From Microbispora rosea (GTDB lineage: Bacteria > Actinomycetota > Actinomycetes > Streptosporangiales > Streptosporangiaceae): a stretch of 64,000 nt of DNA. This document shows, one piece after another, positions 8,982-18,242 of this stretch; position 1 is the stretch's first letter, and each line of letters opens with the position of its first letter. The DNA lies in contig NZ_FTNI01000008.1 in NCBI RefSeq assembly GCF_900156315.1, positions 62,001-126,000 of the forward strand. Reading direction: 5' to 3'. Below the pieces are notes generated by a model. The model searched no databases. It saw nothing but the letters and a program-made list of their open reading frames with translations, and had not been told where the DNA came from. The position numbers and the translations under genes are program-made.

Positions 8982-10976
8982 TTGAGCGACACCACCGAAC
9001 TCCTCTCCGACGGCCAGGCCGCCGGCGACACCCCCACTTCCGCCCCGGCCCGTCCGCGACGTCGCTCCGGCACCGGCCTGGCTGGCATGGTGCTCCCCGA
9101 GCTTCAGGCCCTGGCGACCAGCCTCGGCATCACGGGGACCGGACGGATGCGCAAGAGCCAGCTCATCGCGGCCATCCAGGAGAAGCAGGGCGGATCGGGA
9201 GAGACCGCGGCCGAGCCGAAGGCCGCCGCAGAAGCGCCCGCAGTCGCCGAGCGCCCCGCCCGTGGCCGCCGGGAACGTTCCCGCGCCGCCGCGGCGCCCG
9301 CACCCGAGGCAGCGCCCGCTGCCGAGCCCGCCGTCGCGGCTCGTGAGGAGCGTCCCGTGGTCGAGGCCGCGCCGGTCGTGACCGCCGAGGCCGCGCAGAA
9401 CGGCGTCGCCGCCGTCGCCGAGCAGCAGGCCGAGGCCGCCCAGCCGGAGACCCGCGCCGAGCGGCCCGAGCGCGGCGACCGCCGCGAGCGCCGTTCGCGC
9501 GGTGAACGAGGTGAGCGTGGCGAGCGGGGCCGCGAGCGCGACGGCCGCGGTGACCAGCGTGGTGACCAGCGCGCCGCCGACGCGGGAGACGGCGGCCAGG
9601 GCCGTCGTGACCAGCAGGGCCGTGGAGACAACCGTGGCGACAACCGCGGTGACAACCGGGCCGACGGCCGTGACAGCCGTGACGGACGTGACGGGCGCGG
9701 CGACAGCCGTACGGACGGCCGCGCCGACGGCAAGGGCGACCAGGGCGATGACACCCGCGGGCGCCGCGGCCGCTTCCGCGAGCGTGGCCGCCGCGGGCGC
9801 GACCGTTTCGAGGGCAACGAGCCGGTCATCGGCGAGGACGACGTCCTGATCCCGATCGCCGGCATCCTCGACATCCTCGACAACTACGCCTTCGTGCGCA
9901 CCAGCGGCTACCTTCCGGGCGCGAACGACGTCTACGTCTCGCTCGCCCAGATCCGCCGCAACGGCCTGCGCAAGGGCGACGTCATCACCGGCGCCGTCCG
10001 GCAGCCGAGGGACGGCGAGCGGCGCGAGAAGTTCAACGCGCTCGTCCGCCTCGACACCGTCAACGGCATGGACCCGGAGCAGGCCCGTCAGCGGCCCGAC
10101 TTCAACAAGCTCACGCCGCTCTACCCGCAGGAGCGCCTGCGCCTGGAGACCGAGCCGAACGTCCTGACCACGCGGATCATCGACCTCGTCTCGCCGATCG
10201 GCAAGGGCCAGCGCGGCCTGATCGTGTCGCCGCCCAAGGCCGGCAAGACCATGGTGCTCCAGGCGATCGCCAACGCGATCACGCGCAACAACCCCGAGTG
10301 CCACCTGATGGTCGTCCTCGTGGACGAGCGTCCGGAAGAGGTCACCGACATGCAGCGGTCGGTCAAGGGCGAGGTCATCCACTCGACCTTCGACCGCCCG
10401 GCCGAGGACCACACCACCGTCGCCGAGCTCGCCATCGAGCGGGCCAAGCGCCTGGTGGAGCTGGGCCACGACGTCGTCGTCCTGCTCGACTCGATCACCC
10501 GTCTCGGGCGCGCGTACAACCTCGCGGCGCCCGCGAGCGGCCGCATCCTGTCCGGTGGTGTCGACTCGACCGCGCTCTACCCGCCGAAGCGGTTCTTCGG
10601 CGCCGCCCGCAACATCGAGAACGGCGGCTCGCTGACGATCCTCGCCACGGCGCTCGTCGAGACCGGCTCCAAGATGGACGAGGTCATCTTCGAGGAGTTC
10701 AAGGGCACCGGCAACATGGAGCTCAAGCTCAACCGGTCGCTCGCGGACAAGCGCATCTTCCCGGCGGTGGACGTGGACGCGTCCGGCACCCGCAAGGAAG
10801 AGATCCTCATGGCCAAGGACGAGCTCTCCATCGTCTGGAAGCTCCGCCGCGTCCTCCACGCCCTCGACATGCAGCAGGCGCTGGAGCTCCTTCTCGAGAA
10901 GATGAAGGAGACCAAGTCCAACGCCGAGTTCCTGCTCCAGGTGCAGAAGACCACGGTCAGCAACGACCGCGACTGA
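8982..10976 (+). CDS. rho: Transcription termination factor Rho, actinobacterial type with long Arg/Asp-rich insertion
   Basis: This hexameric RNA-dependent ATPase terminates transcription at unstructured C-rich RNA. The 664 residues are well above the ~420 of E. coli Rho. The Rho N-terminal helical domain ([13 protein letters not shown], about residues 38-70) is followed by an insertion of about 200 residues, first Ala/Glu-rich and then dense in RGD, RGERGER and RGDNRGDNR repeats. The cold-shock RNA-binding fold begins near residue 285 ([22 protein letters not shown]). The Walker A loop PPKAGKT is at about 417-423, Walker B is [11 protein letters not shown], and the Q/R-loop region is intact. 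The start is TTG 8982 behind GGAAGGA. A strong hairpin follows the stop. Confidence 0.97.
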   Translation: MSDTTELLSDGQAAGDTPTSAPARPRRRSGTGLAGMVLPELQALATSLGITGTGRMRKSQLIAAIQEKQGGSGETAAEPKAAAEAPAVAERPARGRRERSRAAAAPAPEAAPAAEPAVAAREERPVVEAAPVVTAEAAQNGVAAVAEQQAEAAQPETRAERPERGDRRERRSRGERGERGERGRERDGRGDQRGDQRAADAGDGGQGRRDQQGRGDNRGDNRGDNRADGRDSRDGRDGRGDSRTDGRADGKGDQGDDTRGRRGRFRERGRRGRDRFEGNEPVIGEDDVLIPIAGILDILDNYAFVRTSGYLPGANDVYVSLAQIRRNGLRKGDVITGAVRQPRDGERREKFNALVRLDTVNGMDPEQARQRPDFNKLTPLYPQERLRLETEPNVLTTRIIDLVSPIGKGQRGLIVSPPKAGKTMVLQAIANAITRNNPECHLMVVLVDERPEEVTDMQRSVKGEVIHSTFDRPAEDHTTVAELAIERAKRLVELGHDVVVLLDSITRLGRAYNLAAPASGRILSGGVDSTALYPPKRFFGAARNIENGGSLTILATALVETGSKMDEVIFEEFKGTGNMELKLNRSLADKRIFPAVDVDASGTRKEEILMAKDELSIVWKLRRVLHALDMQQALELLLEKMKETKSNAEFLLQVQKTTVSNDRD

Positions 10977-10987
10977 CGCCCTTCCGA

Positions 10988-11024
10988 CCGACGCCCCGGA
11001 CGGCCGCGCCGACCGGGGCGTCGG
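10988..11024 (+). terminator. Hairpin terminator after rho
   Basis: CCGACGCCCCGG and its exact complement CCGGGGCGTCGG flank a 13-nt loop, 12 nt after the rho stop codon. There is no U-tract, as is common in high-GC actinobacteria. Confidence 0.7.
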
Positions 11025-11070
11025 CGCGATCCGCCGATCCGCCGCCCCGGTCACCACGGTTGCCTGCCCA

Positions 11071-11096
11071 GGAATAGCCCATGGCCTGGGATGGTT
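11071..11096 (+). promoter_or_regulatory. Sigma-R promoter of rpmE
   Basis: GGAAT at 11071-11075, exactly 18 nt, then GTT at 11094-11096 matches the sigma-R (SigR/SigH thiol-stress sigma factor) consensus. It lies 136 bp upstream of the L31 start. In Streptomyces coelicolor rpmE is an established sigma-R target, so both sequence and position agree. Confidence 0.75.
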
Positions 11097-11231
11097 GCAG
11101 GATCTGGCACACTGGTAAACCGAACCGCAGCGGTACCGGTTCCCGCAGCCGCGCATCACAGGTGTGCCGATGCGCGCAGGCCGTGACAGGCGAAGCGACC
11201 CGGCGACCGCGCCTAGCGTTAGGACTATGAC

Positions 11232-11450
11232 ATGAAGCCCGACATCCACCCGGACTACGTGGTCACTGAGGTGACCTGCACCTGCGGGAACACCTTCACC
11301 ACGCGTAGCACCGCCAAGAACGGCGTGATCCACGCCGACGTCTGCTCCGCCTGCCACCCCTTCTACACGGGCAAGCAGAAGATCCTCGACACCGGTGGCC
11401 GGGTGGCGCGCTTCGAGGCGCGCTTCGGCAAGAAGGCCCAGAGCAAGTAG
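11232..11450 (+). CDS. rpmE: 50S ribosomal protein L31, zinc-binding (C+) form
   Basis: This 72-residue large-subunit protein carries four cysteines, C16, C18, C38 and C41 (CTC and CSAC), forming the zinc site of the C+ class. Bacteria often own a second, cysteine-free L31 used when zinc is scarce; it is not in this window. The ATG at 11232 starts the usual MKPDIHPDY. The gene lies between rho and prfA, the standard actinobacterial order. The sigma-R promoter upstream suggests extra synthesis under thiol oxidation, when the Cys-Zn site would be damaged (inference consistent with known Streptomyces regulation). Confidence 0.97.
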   Translation: MKPDIHPDYVVTEVTCTCGNTFTTRSTAKNGVIHADVCSACHPFYTGKQKILDTGGRVARFEARFGKKAQSK

Positions 11451-11557
11451 CTCCTCCAGGACGCCGGCTCGGGAGCGCCCCTCTCTTGGGGCGTCTCCGG
11501 GTCGGCGTTCTTGGTGATTACGGCCTTTACCGAGGAGCTTGAGCAAAGGAGCGTGCG

Positions 11558-12604
11558 GTGAACCTCGACGAGATCATGAGTGAGTACGCGGATCTGGAAC
11601 TGCGGCTCGCCGACCCCGCCGTGCACGCCGACCAGGGCAAGGCGCGGACGTACGGCAAGCGTTACGCGGAGCTCACGCCGATCGTCGCGACATACCGGGA
11701 GCTCGAAGGCGTACGGCAGGACCTCGCGGCCGCGCGCGAGCTGGCGGCGGAGGACCCGGCGTTCGCGGAGGAGGCGGCCGAGCTCGAGGGCCGCATCCCG
11801 GTGCTGGAGGAGAAGCTCACCCGTCTCCTGGTCCCGCGCGACCCCAACGACGACAAGGACGTCATCATGGAGATCAAGGCGGGCGAGGGCGGCCAGGAGT
11901 CGGCCCTGTTCGCCGGAGACCTCCTGCGCATGTACCTCAGGTACGCCGAGCGGATCGGCTACAAGACCGAGATCATCGACGCGCAGCACTCCGACCTCGG
12001 CGGCTACAAGGACGTCACCGTCGCCATCAAGGGCAGAGAGGGCGTCTGGTCGCGGCTCAAGTTCGAGGGCGGCGTGCACCGCGTTCAGCGGGTGCCGGTG
12101 ACCGAGTCGCAGGGCCGCATCCACACCTCGGCCGCCGGTGTGCTCGTCTACCCCGAGGCCGAGGAGGTCGACGTCCAGATCGACCCGAACGACCTGCGCA
12201 TCGACGTGTTCCGCTCCAGCGGTCCCGGCGGCCAGAGTGTCAACACGACCGACTCGGCCGTACGGATCACCCACCTGCCGACCGGCGTCGTCGTCTCCTG
12301 CCAGAACGAGAAGAGCCAGCTCCAGAACAAGGAGTCGGCGCTGCGCATCCTGCGCGCCCGGCTGCTCGTGATGGCGCAGGAGGAGGCCGATGCGGCGGCG
12401 ATGGCCGAGCGCAAGTCGCAGGTGCGCACCGTCGACCGCTCCGAGCGCATCCGCACCTACAACTTCCCGGAGAACCGCATCTCGGATCACCGTGTGGGCT
12501 TCAAGGCCTACAACCTGGACCAAGTCCTGGACGGGGATCTCGACGCGGTGATACAGGCTTTGCTCGACGCCGAACTCGCGGAGAAGCTTGCCGCTCATTC
12601 GTGA
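11558..12604 (+). CDS. prfA: Peptide chain release factor 1
   Basis: RF1 reads UAA and UAG in the ribosomal A site and triggers peptidyl-tRNA hydrolysis. The 348-residue product has the codon-reading PVT tripeptide at 180-182 (class PxT, hence RF1 and not RF2) and the catalytic GGQ at 224-226 within [11 protein letters not shown]. The GTG start at 11558 follows AAAGGAG. The gene for its glutamine methylase, prmC, lies 144 bp downstream, so the factor and its modifier are neighbours. Confidence 0.97.
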   Translation: MNLDEIMSEYADLELRLADPAVHADQGKARTYGKRYAELTPIVATYRELEGVRQDLAAARELAAEDPAFAEEAAELEGRIPVLEEKLTRLLVPRDPNDDKDVIMEIKAGEGGQESALFAGDLLRMYLRYAERIGYKTEIIDAQHSDLGGYKDVTVAIKGREGVWSRLKFEGGVHRVQRVPVTESQGRIHTSAAGVLVYPEAEEVDVQIDPNDLRIDVFRSSGPGGQSVNTTDSAVRITHLPTGVVVSCQNEKSQLQNKESALRILRARLLVMAQEEADAAAMAERKSQVRTVDRSERIRTYNFPENRISDHRVGFKAYNLDQVLDGDLDAVIQALLDAELAEKLAAHS

Positions 12605-12748
12605 GCCCGCGACGAGCCTGATGAGGTGACGATGGGAGAAGCGGTGATGGACGTGGGTCGTCGAATGACGGTGGGCCGTCCCGGCGGCTCGTCTGCCCAA
12701 AACCGACGGCTCCCGGGCCACCCCGCGAGGACCGTGCTGTAAGAGACC

Positions 12749-13603
12749 ATGACCTTCCTGCTCGACGAAATCGCCCTCGCCACCGCCCGGCTCGCCGAGG
12801 CGGGAGTGCCGTCACCGCGGACGGACGCCGAGGAGATCGCGGCATTCGTACACGGCGTCCCGCGCGGCATGCTGCACACGATCAAGGACGCCGACTTCGA
12901 CGCACGGTTCTGGGAGGGCGTCGCGCGGCGCGAGGCGCGCGAGCCGCTGCAGCACATCACCGGCCGGGCGTACTTCCGCTACCTCTCCCTGGAGGTGGGC
13001 CCGGGCGTGTTCGTGCCCAGGCCGGAGACCGAGGTCGTGGCCGGCTGGGCGATCGACCGGCTCCGCGAGATGGACGTCGCCTCTCCCGTCGTGGTCGACC
13101 TCGGCACCGGTTCCGCGGCCATCGCGCTGTCGATCGCGCAGGAGGTCGCGCTGGCGCAGGTGCACGCCGTCGAGATCGACCCCGTGGCGTACGGCTGGGC
13201 CAAGCGCAACATCCTCGAACACGGCCAGGGCCGCACCACCCTGCATCCCGAGGATCTGGCCGACTGCCTGCCGGAACTGAACGGCCAGGTGGACCTGGTC
13301 ATCTCCAATCCGCCGTACATCCCGCCCGGAGCGATCCCGCGCGATCCCGAGGTGCGCGACTACGATCCCTCGCGGGCCCTCTACGGGTCGGGGGAGGACG
13401 GACTGGACGAGGTGAGAGCCGTCGAGCGCACGGCGCGGCGGCTGCTGCGGCCGGGCGGGCTCGCCGTGGTCGAGCACGCCGACCAGCAGGGCAACGCCGT
13501 CTATTGGCTGTTCGCCGAGGAGAACGGCTGGCGCGACGTGCGGTTGCGCCAGGACCTGACCGGCCGGGACAGGTTCGTCACGGCCCGGCTGACCCAGGAC
13601 TGA
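12749..13603 (+). CDS. prmC: Release factor glutamine N5-methyltransferase
   Basis: PrmC methylates the glutamine of the GGQ motif in RF1/RF2 using S-adenosylmethionine, which raises termination efficiency. The 284-residue product has an N-terminal helical substrate-binding domain (with PLQHITGRAYFRYLSL and FVPRPETE) and a Rossmann methyltransferase core with VVDLGTGSAAIALS (SAM motif I) and the signature NPPY at 187-190, which holds the glutamine amide. The ATG at 12749 has no strong ribosome binding site. It lies directly downstream of its substrate gene prfA. Confidence 0.95.
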   Translation: MTFLLDEIALATARLAEAGVPSPRTDAEEIAAFVHGVPRGMLHTIKDADFDARFWEGVARREAREPLQHITGRAYFRYLSLEVGPGVFVPRPETEVVAGWAIDRLREMDVASPVVVDLGTGSAAIALSIAQEVALAQVHAVEIDPVAYGWAKRNILEHGQGRTTLHPEDLADCLPELNGQVDLVISNPPYIPPGAIPRDPEVRDYDPSRALYGSGEDGLDEVRAVERTARRLLRPGGLAVVEHADQQGNAVYWLFAEENGWRDVRLRQDLTGRDRFVTARLTQD

Positions 13604-13620
13604 CGCGAACGGCCCCGGGG

Positions 13621-13640
13621 CGGCCGCCACGCGGCGGCCG
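13621..13640. terminator. Short GC hairpin between prmC and the Sua5 gene
   Basis: CGGCCGCC and CGGCCGCC's complement GGCGGCCG form an 8-bp stem on an ACGC loop, in a 68-bp gap between two genes on the same strand. It may partly terminate or only punctuate the transcript. Confidence 0.4.
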
Positions 13641-13671
13641 GCTCGGGCGGGACACGTGGAAGGATGGCTTC

Positions 13672-14319
13672 GTGAGCCGACGGTTTGACTGTGCCGACCA
13701 GACGGAGCGGATGACCGGATTGGCCGAGGCGATCTCGGCGATTCGGCGGGGTGAGCTCGTGGTGCTTCCCACCGACACCGTCTACGGGATCGGCGCCGAC
13801 GCCTTCACCCCTTCCGCCGTCAACGCCCTGCTGGAGGCGAAGGGCCGGGGCAGGGATATCCCCGTGCCCGTCCTCGTGGGCACCGTACGGGCCGCCAACG
13901 CCCTCGTGGAGAGCCTCGGGACGTACGGGCAGGACCTGGTGGACGCCTTCTGGCCCGGGCCGCTCACGCTCATCCTCAGGGCCAACCGGTCGCTGTCGTG
14001 GGACCTCGGCGACACCAAGGGGACGGTCGCCGTCCGCATGCCGCTGCACCCGGTCGCGCTTGACCTCCTCAAGGAGACCGGCCCGATGGCGGTCTCCAGC
14101 GCCAACCGGTCCGGCAACCCGCCGCCCACCACGGTGGACGAGGCCGAGGAGCAGCTCGGCGAGGCGGTGGACGTCTACCTCGACGGCGGCCCCTGCGACG
14201 ACACCGTGCCGTCCACGATCGTCGACCTGACCACCGCCGTGCCCCGGGTGCTGCGCAAGGGCGCGATCCCCGTGGACAAGATCCGCGGCCTCGTGGGATA
14301 CCTCGCGACCGAGGAGTGA
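13672..14319 (+). CDS. L-threonylcarbamoyladenylate synthase (Sua5/YrdC/TsaC family)
   Basis: The enzyme makes threonylcarbamoyl-AMP from threonine, bicarbonate and ATP, the first step of t6A37 tRNA modification. The 215-residue product is one YrdC domain without the extra Sua5 C-terminal domain. It shows ELVVLPTDTVYGIGADAF, KGRGRDIPVPVLV (family Lys/Arg-rich binding motif), AVRMPLHP and the SSANRSGNPPPTT nucleotide motif. I chose GTG 13672 because GGAAGG lies upstream and the resulting RRFDCAD start matches actinobacterial relatives. It is the usual gene after prmC in this phylum. Confidence 0.92.
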   Translation: MSRRFDCADQTERMTGLAEAISAIRRGELVVLPTDTVYGIGADAFTPSAVNALLEAKGRGRDIPVPVLVGTVRAANALVESLGTYGQDLVDAFWPGPLTLILRANRSLSWDLGDTKGTVAVRMPLHPVALDLLKETGPMAVSSANRSGNPPPTTVDEAEEQLGEAVDVYLDGGPCDDTVPSTIVDLTTAVPRVLRKGAIPVDKIRGLVGYLATEE

Positions 14320-14463
14320 CCGCGATCCGGGCGTACGTCTCACATCGCGAGACGGCGTCACGGCTCTGATCAGGGCGATCGATGCCGTCTGGCTATCGGG
14401 CTTCTTTACCGATGTCACCCCGGCTACCGTGAAGTGCGCCGATATCTCTGTGGAGGCGCGCCC

Positions 14464-17400
14464 ATGGCCAAGCTCGACGGGATGGATCCGAAGCTCGTCC
14501 GTGAGTTGCTGTCGGAGGTTCAGCACGCTGCGAAGCAGATGGACGGCATCGAGGCCCGGGTCACCCAGTTGACGCGTACGGCCGGCGTCTCCGTGCATGT
14601 GACCCACCGGCCGTCGCAGGTGGCGGACGCGTGCTCGACGATGGTCAAGGACGTCACCAAGCGCGTGACCCTGCTGGAGAAGAAGGAGAAACAGCAGAGC
14701 ACGGGCAAGGTCCCCACGACCCACGGGGCCTCCTTCACGGAGGAGAGGGACACCACCGCGCCGGCGGACGATCCGGCCCCGTCCCCCGCGCAGGGCGACA
14801 AGGGCGACGCCAAACCCGACCACAAGACGGACGCCAAGACCGATCACAAGGCGGACGCCAAGTCCGACGCGAAGACGGACGAGCACAAGGAAAACGGCAA
14901 GTCCGATCACAAGGCCGACGCGGAGCCGGACGCCAAGGGCGACGGCAAGGCGGTCCGCGACACGCAGGACGCCTCCCGGACGTCGTCGCATGGTTCGGGC
15001 GATTCCGGCGCGGCGGCGAAGGGCGAGGCATCCCACCGGGCACACAGCGCGGCCGACGGCGCCACCCGCGCGAACGGCGACGGCGGAGGCCGCGGCGCAG
15101 CCGAAGAGAGGCTCGCGGACAAGCCCTCTCACGGCACCGTCGAGGGTTCCCTCGCGCAGATGCCCTCCTCGACGCACGGTCCGGCCCACCCCGCCGACGC
15201 CACCGGCACGGCCACAGACGCCGGTACGGGCACAGGCTCCGGTGTGAGCACGGGGGCAGGTGCGAGCACCGGCGCAGGTTCGGGCGCAGGTTCGGGCGCA
15301 GGGACACCTCCCGCCGCCGGCGCGAGTGGCGACACCGGCGCAGCGACCGGCTCTGGCACGCCGACCGGCTCCGGCGCGGGACAGGCGGGCGTGCCCGGCA
15401 CCGGCGACGCGGGCGCGACCGTTGGCGACTCCGGCCAGGTCCACCAGCCCACCGGCCCGGGGCAGCCGACCGGCGACGGCCAGGGGGCGGGCCAGAGCGC
15501 GGGGCAGACGCAGCCGACCGGCGACGGTCAGAGCGTGGGTCAGGGCGTGGGCCAGGACCGGCCTGCCGGCCCGGGTCAGCCCGTCGGCGGCGATCAGATC
15601 GTCGGCCAGGATCAGGGCACGGGCCACATCCAGACCGTCGGCGACCAAACCGTAGGCGACAGTCAGGGCGCCGCTCAGGGCCAGTCCGACGGTGGCCGGC
15701 AGCAGCCCGTCGCCCAGGGGCAGGGCCAGAACCCGGGGCAGGGGACGCCGGTAGACTCGAAAGCGGCGGGGGAGCAGCTCTCCACGGGCGGAAGCGACTC
15801 CGCAATCTACGACACCCCCGGCAAGGACCACCCCGACGACATCGACCCCGCCGGCCGGCAGGTGACCGTCGTCGACGGTGTCAAGGTCGTCAGCACTCCG
15901 TTGAACCAGTCCGGCGCCGAGCAATCGCAGGGCGTCCAGCCGATCGGCCTGCCCGGCGCGGACGCGCAGACGGCGAGCGCCACCGGTGCACACCCCGACG
16001 GGCCGCCCGGGTTGGTGCCACCCGCCGAGCCGACCAACCCGGCGGCGAACCGGCCTCCGCAACCCGGCCTCGCGCCCGGCGATCCCATGGGCGCATACGT
16101 CGGCACGCCCGCCGACAATCTCTCCGGTGATCCGCTCGCGGCCAGTGCGTCTGACGCCGTTCAGGGGACTTCCACCGGCCACGCTGCGGTGGCGGCGAGC
16201 GCAGGCGGTCATGCGTACACGGGCGACTCGGCCGCAGGCGGCACGGCGGCCGGGACCTCTCAGCCGGTGGACGCCGCCGGCGCGGGCGGCACCATTGGCA
16301 CGGCGCAGGCGGCAGACACAGCCGGTCCGTCACAGCCGGCCGGAACGGCCGGCACCGCACAACCAGCGGCTACGGCCGGTGCGGCGGGTGCGGCACAACC
16401 AGCGGGTACGGCCGGCACGGTGCCCGGACCCTCGCATGCGGCGACCGCGGCGGGTGCCACGGGTACGGCCAACGCGACCCCTGCGCCTGTGCCGACCGTG
16501 ACCGCTCACCCGGCCGATGCGACCCCTGCGCCGCCTGTGCCGAACGCGCCCGCTCACCCGGCCGATGCGACCCCTGCGCCGACCGGAACGCCCGCACCCA
16601 CTCATCCGGCCGGCACAACGGCCGACGGGGCACCTACGGGGACGAACGCAGCGGCTGCGGGGACGAACGGGACGCACGCGGCGCCGGTGGGGACGAACGC
16701 GGCGAACGGCGCGGCTCACGCGGCCGGAACAGCAGGTGCCGCGGGTACGGCCGACGCGGCGCCCCCACCCTCGTCTGCGGCATCCGGCGCGACGGGTACG
16801 GTGACCGGCAGTCTGCAGGCGGTGACCACTCCCGGCGCCGAGCACGCGGCGGGCACGACCGGCACGGCGACCGGCGGCCTGCCCGCCGTGGGGGCGGCGG
16901 CCGGAGACGGCCACGCTGCCGGGACGGCGGCGGCCGCGGGCGCGGCGAGTGCCGGTGGCGACGGCGCGACGGGCCACACCGGGACGACCGGTGTGAGCGA
17001 CAGGACCGACGGCGCGCCCGGTTCGAGCGGGCGAGCGTGCGACAACGATGCCGCCGCGGGCGCGACCGGGGCGGCCGGGGGCGGTGCGGCGACGCATGAC
17101 CCGGGCACCTATGGCGCTACCACGCACAGCCCGGGCGTACACGGCGCGGCCTCGCACGGCGCTGCCCCGTCTGGCGAGGCCTCACAGGGCGCTGCCATCC
17201 AGGGTGCGGCACCGCATCACCATGGCATGCACGGCGCGGGAACGCATGGTCATGGCCCGCACGACGCGGCGACGCACAACACGGGAGCGAACAGCGCGGA
17301 GACCGACGCCACGACGGGGACTCCGGGCGCCGGCCGGGCCCCGGCTCCCGACGCCCGATCGCTTGCCGCCGCCCAGCCCGGGGATGTGCTCGGCTATCCC

Positions 17401-17601
17401 GCTCGCCACTCGGACGATGAGGCCGTGCCGCGTATGCCGGTGGACCACCATCGGGACATCGAGCCCGTGGACATGCCGGACGTCGGCGTCCCGGAAGGGG
17501 AGTGGGGCAAGGGCGACTGGGTGGCCAGGAAGGTCCAGCCCGACGGGCCCGCCGGCCATGTCGAAGCCGTCGAGGTCGTCATCCAGAAGCCGGAGAAGTG
17601 A
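14464..17601 (+). CDS. 1045-residue low-complexity protein with helical N-terminus, possible type VII-like substrate
   Basis: I do not recognise a named family. The start ATG 14464 follows a GGAGG. Residues 1-75 (MAKLDGMDPKLVRELL..., VSVHVTHRPSQVADACSTMVKDVTKRVTLLEKKEK) look like a helix-turn-helix bundle of the WXG100/EspC kind found in actinobacterial ESX-like substrates. A Lys/Asp-rich stretch with DAK, DHK repeats follows (about 115-165). More than 700 residues of Gly/Thr/Ala/Pro/Gln repeats come next, such as TGAGAS, GQPTGDGQ, HPADATPAP and AAGTAG. The last ~80 residues regain normal composition and end in EWGKGDWVARKVQPDG. No signal peptide or membrane segment is visible. Two small ORFs follow with near-zero spacing. 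A surface-exposed or secreted role is inference. Confidence 0.75.
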   Translation: MAKLDGMDPKLVRELLSEVQHAAKQMDGIEARVTQLTRTAGVSVHVTHRPSQVADACSTMVKDVTKRVTLLEKKEKQQSTGKVPTTHGASFTEERDTTAPADDPAPSPAQGDKGDAKPDHKTDAKTDHKADAKSDAKTDEHKENGKSDHKADAEPDAKGDGKAVRDTQDASRTSSHGSGDSGAAAKGEASHRAHSAADGATRANGDGGGRGAAEERLADKPSHGTVEGSLAQMPSSTHGPAHPADATGTATDAGTGTGSGVSTGAGASTGAGSGAGSGAGTPPAAGASGDTGAATGSGTPTGSGAGQAGVPGTGDAGATVGDSGQVHQPTGPGQPTGDGQGAGQSAGQTQPTGDGQSVGQGVGQDRPAGPGQPVGGDQIVGQDQGTGHIQTVGDQTVGDSQGAAQGQSDGGRQQPVAQGQGQNPGQGTPVDSKAAGEQLSTGGSDSAIYDTPGKDHPDDIDPAGRQVTVVDGVKVVSTPLNQSGAEQSQGVQPIGLPGADAQTASATGAHPDGPPGLVPPAEPTNPAANRPPQPGLAPGDPMGAYVGTPADNLSGDPLAASASDAVQGTSTGHAAVAASAGGHAYTGDSAAGGTAAGTSQPVDAAGAGGTIGTAQAADTAGPSQPAGTAGTAQPAATAGAAGAAQPAGTAGTVPGPSHAATAAGATGTANATPAPVPTVTAHPADATPAPPVPNAPAHPADATPAPTGTPAPTHPAGTTADGAPTGTNAAAAGTNGTHAAPVGTNAANGAAHAAGTAGAAGTADAAPPPSSAASGATGTVTGSLQAVTTPGAEHAAGTTGTATGGLPAVGAAAGDGHAAGTAAAAGAASAGGDGATGHTGTTGVSDRTDGAPGSSGRACDNDAAAGATGAAGGGAATHDPGTYGATTHSPGVHGAASHGAAPSGEASQGAAIQGAAPHHHGMHGAGTHGHGPHDAATHNTGANSAETDATTGTPGAGRAPAPDARSLAAAQPGDVLGYPARHSDDEAVPRMPVDHHRDIEPVDMPDVGVPEGEWGKGDWVARKVQPDGPAGHVEAVEVVIQKPEK

Positions 17602-17604
17602 GGC

Positions 17605-17856
17605 GTGCGAGCGACGTTCCCGCTTTGGCGTGATCGGTCCCGTACCGGGACCCCGCGAAGCCCGGAGGCAGCCGGACCGGCCGTGATCGGGCAGGTGAGG
17701 CATGCCGGCAGCGCCGTGCGGCAGCCGGACGGCGGTGTGAGGCGGGGCGACCGGACGGGCGGAGCCGGGCGGCGGCCCGCCGGGGTGTCCGGGGCAGGGC
17801 AGGCGATGACCAACGCCGGCATGCTGGCCGGCTTCGCACAGGAGGCGCGATCGTGA
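17605..17856 (+). CDS. Small ORF of 83 residues, coupled to both neighbours
   Basis: The GTG start at 17605 is 3 nt after the previous stop, has GGAG nine bases upstream, and the ORF ends in a GTGA overlap with the next gene. Third positions are mostly G or C, as in real genes of this genome. The product is Gly/Arg-rich in the middle and ends in AMTNAGMLAGFAQEARS, a short amphipathic helix. I recognise no family. Spacing and codon use argue for translation, but the composition is unusual and a non-coding spacer remains possible. Confidence 0.5.
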   Translation: MRATFPLWRDRSRTGTPRSPEAAGPAVIGQVRHAGSAVRQPDGGVRRGDRTGGAGRRPAGVSGAGQAMTNAGMLAGFAQEARS

Positions 17857-18242
17857 GTTATGTCGACCCGCCGGCGCCGACTCCGCTGCAGCCGGGGGAG
17901 ACCCCGCCGGCGCCGTCGAGCACCGACCTGCTGTCGCCAGGCGGGCAGCCGACGGGTTGGGTGTTCAACCCGGAGTACCAGAAGCTCGTCGACCTGTGGC
18001 TGCAGGTGGTCCCGCTGATGGACCAGCTCACCAAGTCCCTGGACAAGCCGTACGAGAGGGCGCGGAGCAGGGACGTGTGGGACGCTCCGGTCGCCGAGCG
18101 GTACGTCCAGGACCTGACGGAATGGCGCAACCGGCTCGGGATGTATCGCCAGGCGGTGCTGACGGCGATCAGTGACCAGGCGGCGGACACGCCACGCTGG
18201 ATTCCGGCCAAGACCGGCGCGCCGCATGCCTTCACCTCCTGA
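17853..18242 (+). CDS. 129-residue WXG100-like protein
   Basis: After a Pro-rich N-terminus (residues 1-38), the rest is predicted helical: NPEYQKLVDLWLQVVPLM, a turn, then VWDAPVAERYVQDLTEW. The pattern W-x-x-P-x-A-x-x-Y/F...W at the start of the second helix resembles the W-x-G turn of WXG100 and related type VII secretion substrates, though the glycine is absent. AGGAGG precedes the GTG start with good spacing. It closes a three-ORF unit with the 1045-residue protein. No secretion ATPase gene is in the window, so export is only an inference. Confidence 0.7.
   Translation: MSYVDPPAPTPLQPGETPPAPSSTDLLSPGGQPTGWVFNPEYQKLVDLWLQVVPLMDQLTKSLDKPYERARSRDVWDAPVAERYVQDLTEWRNRLGMYRQAVLTAISDQAADTPRWIPAKTGAPHAFTS

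Noticed and set aside
8925-11546. 873-residue open frame antisense to rho
   Set aside because: Artefact of high GC; rho on the other strand is certain.
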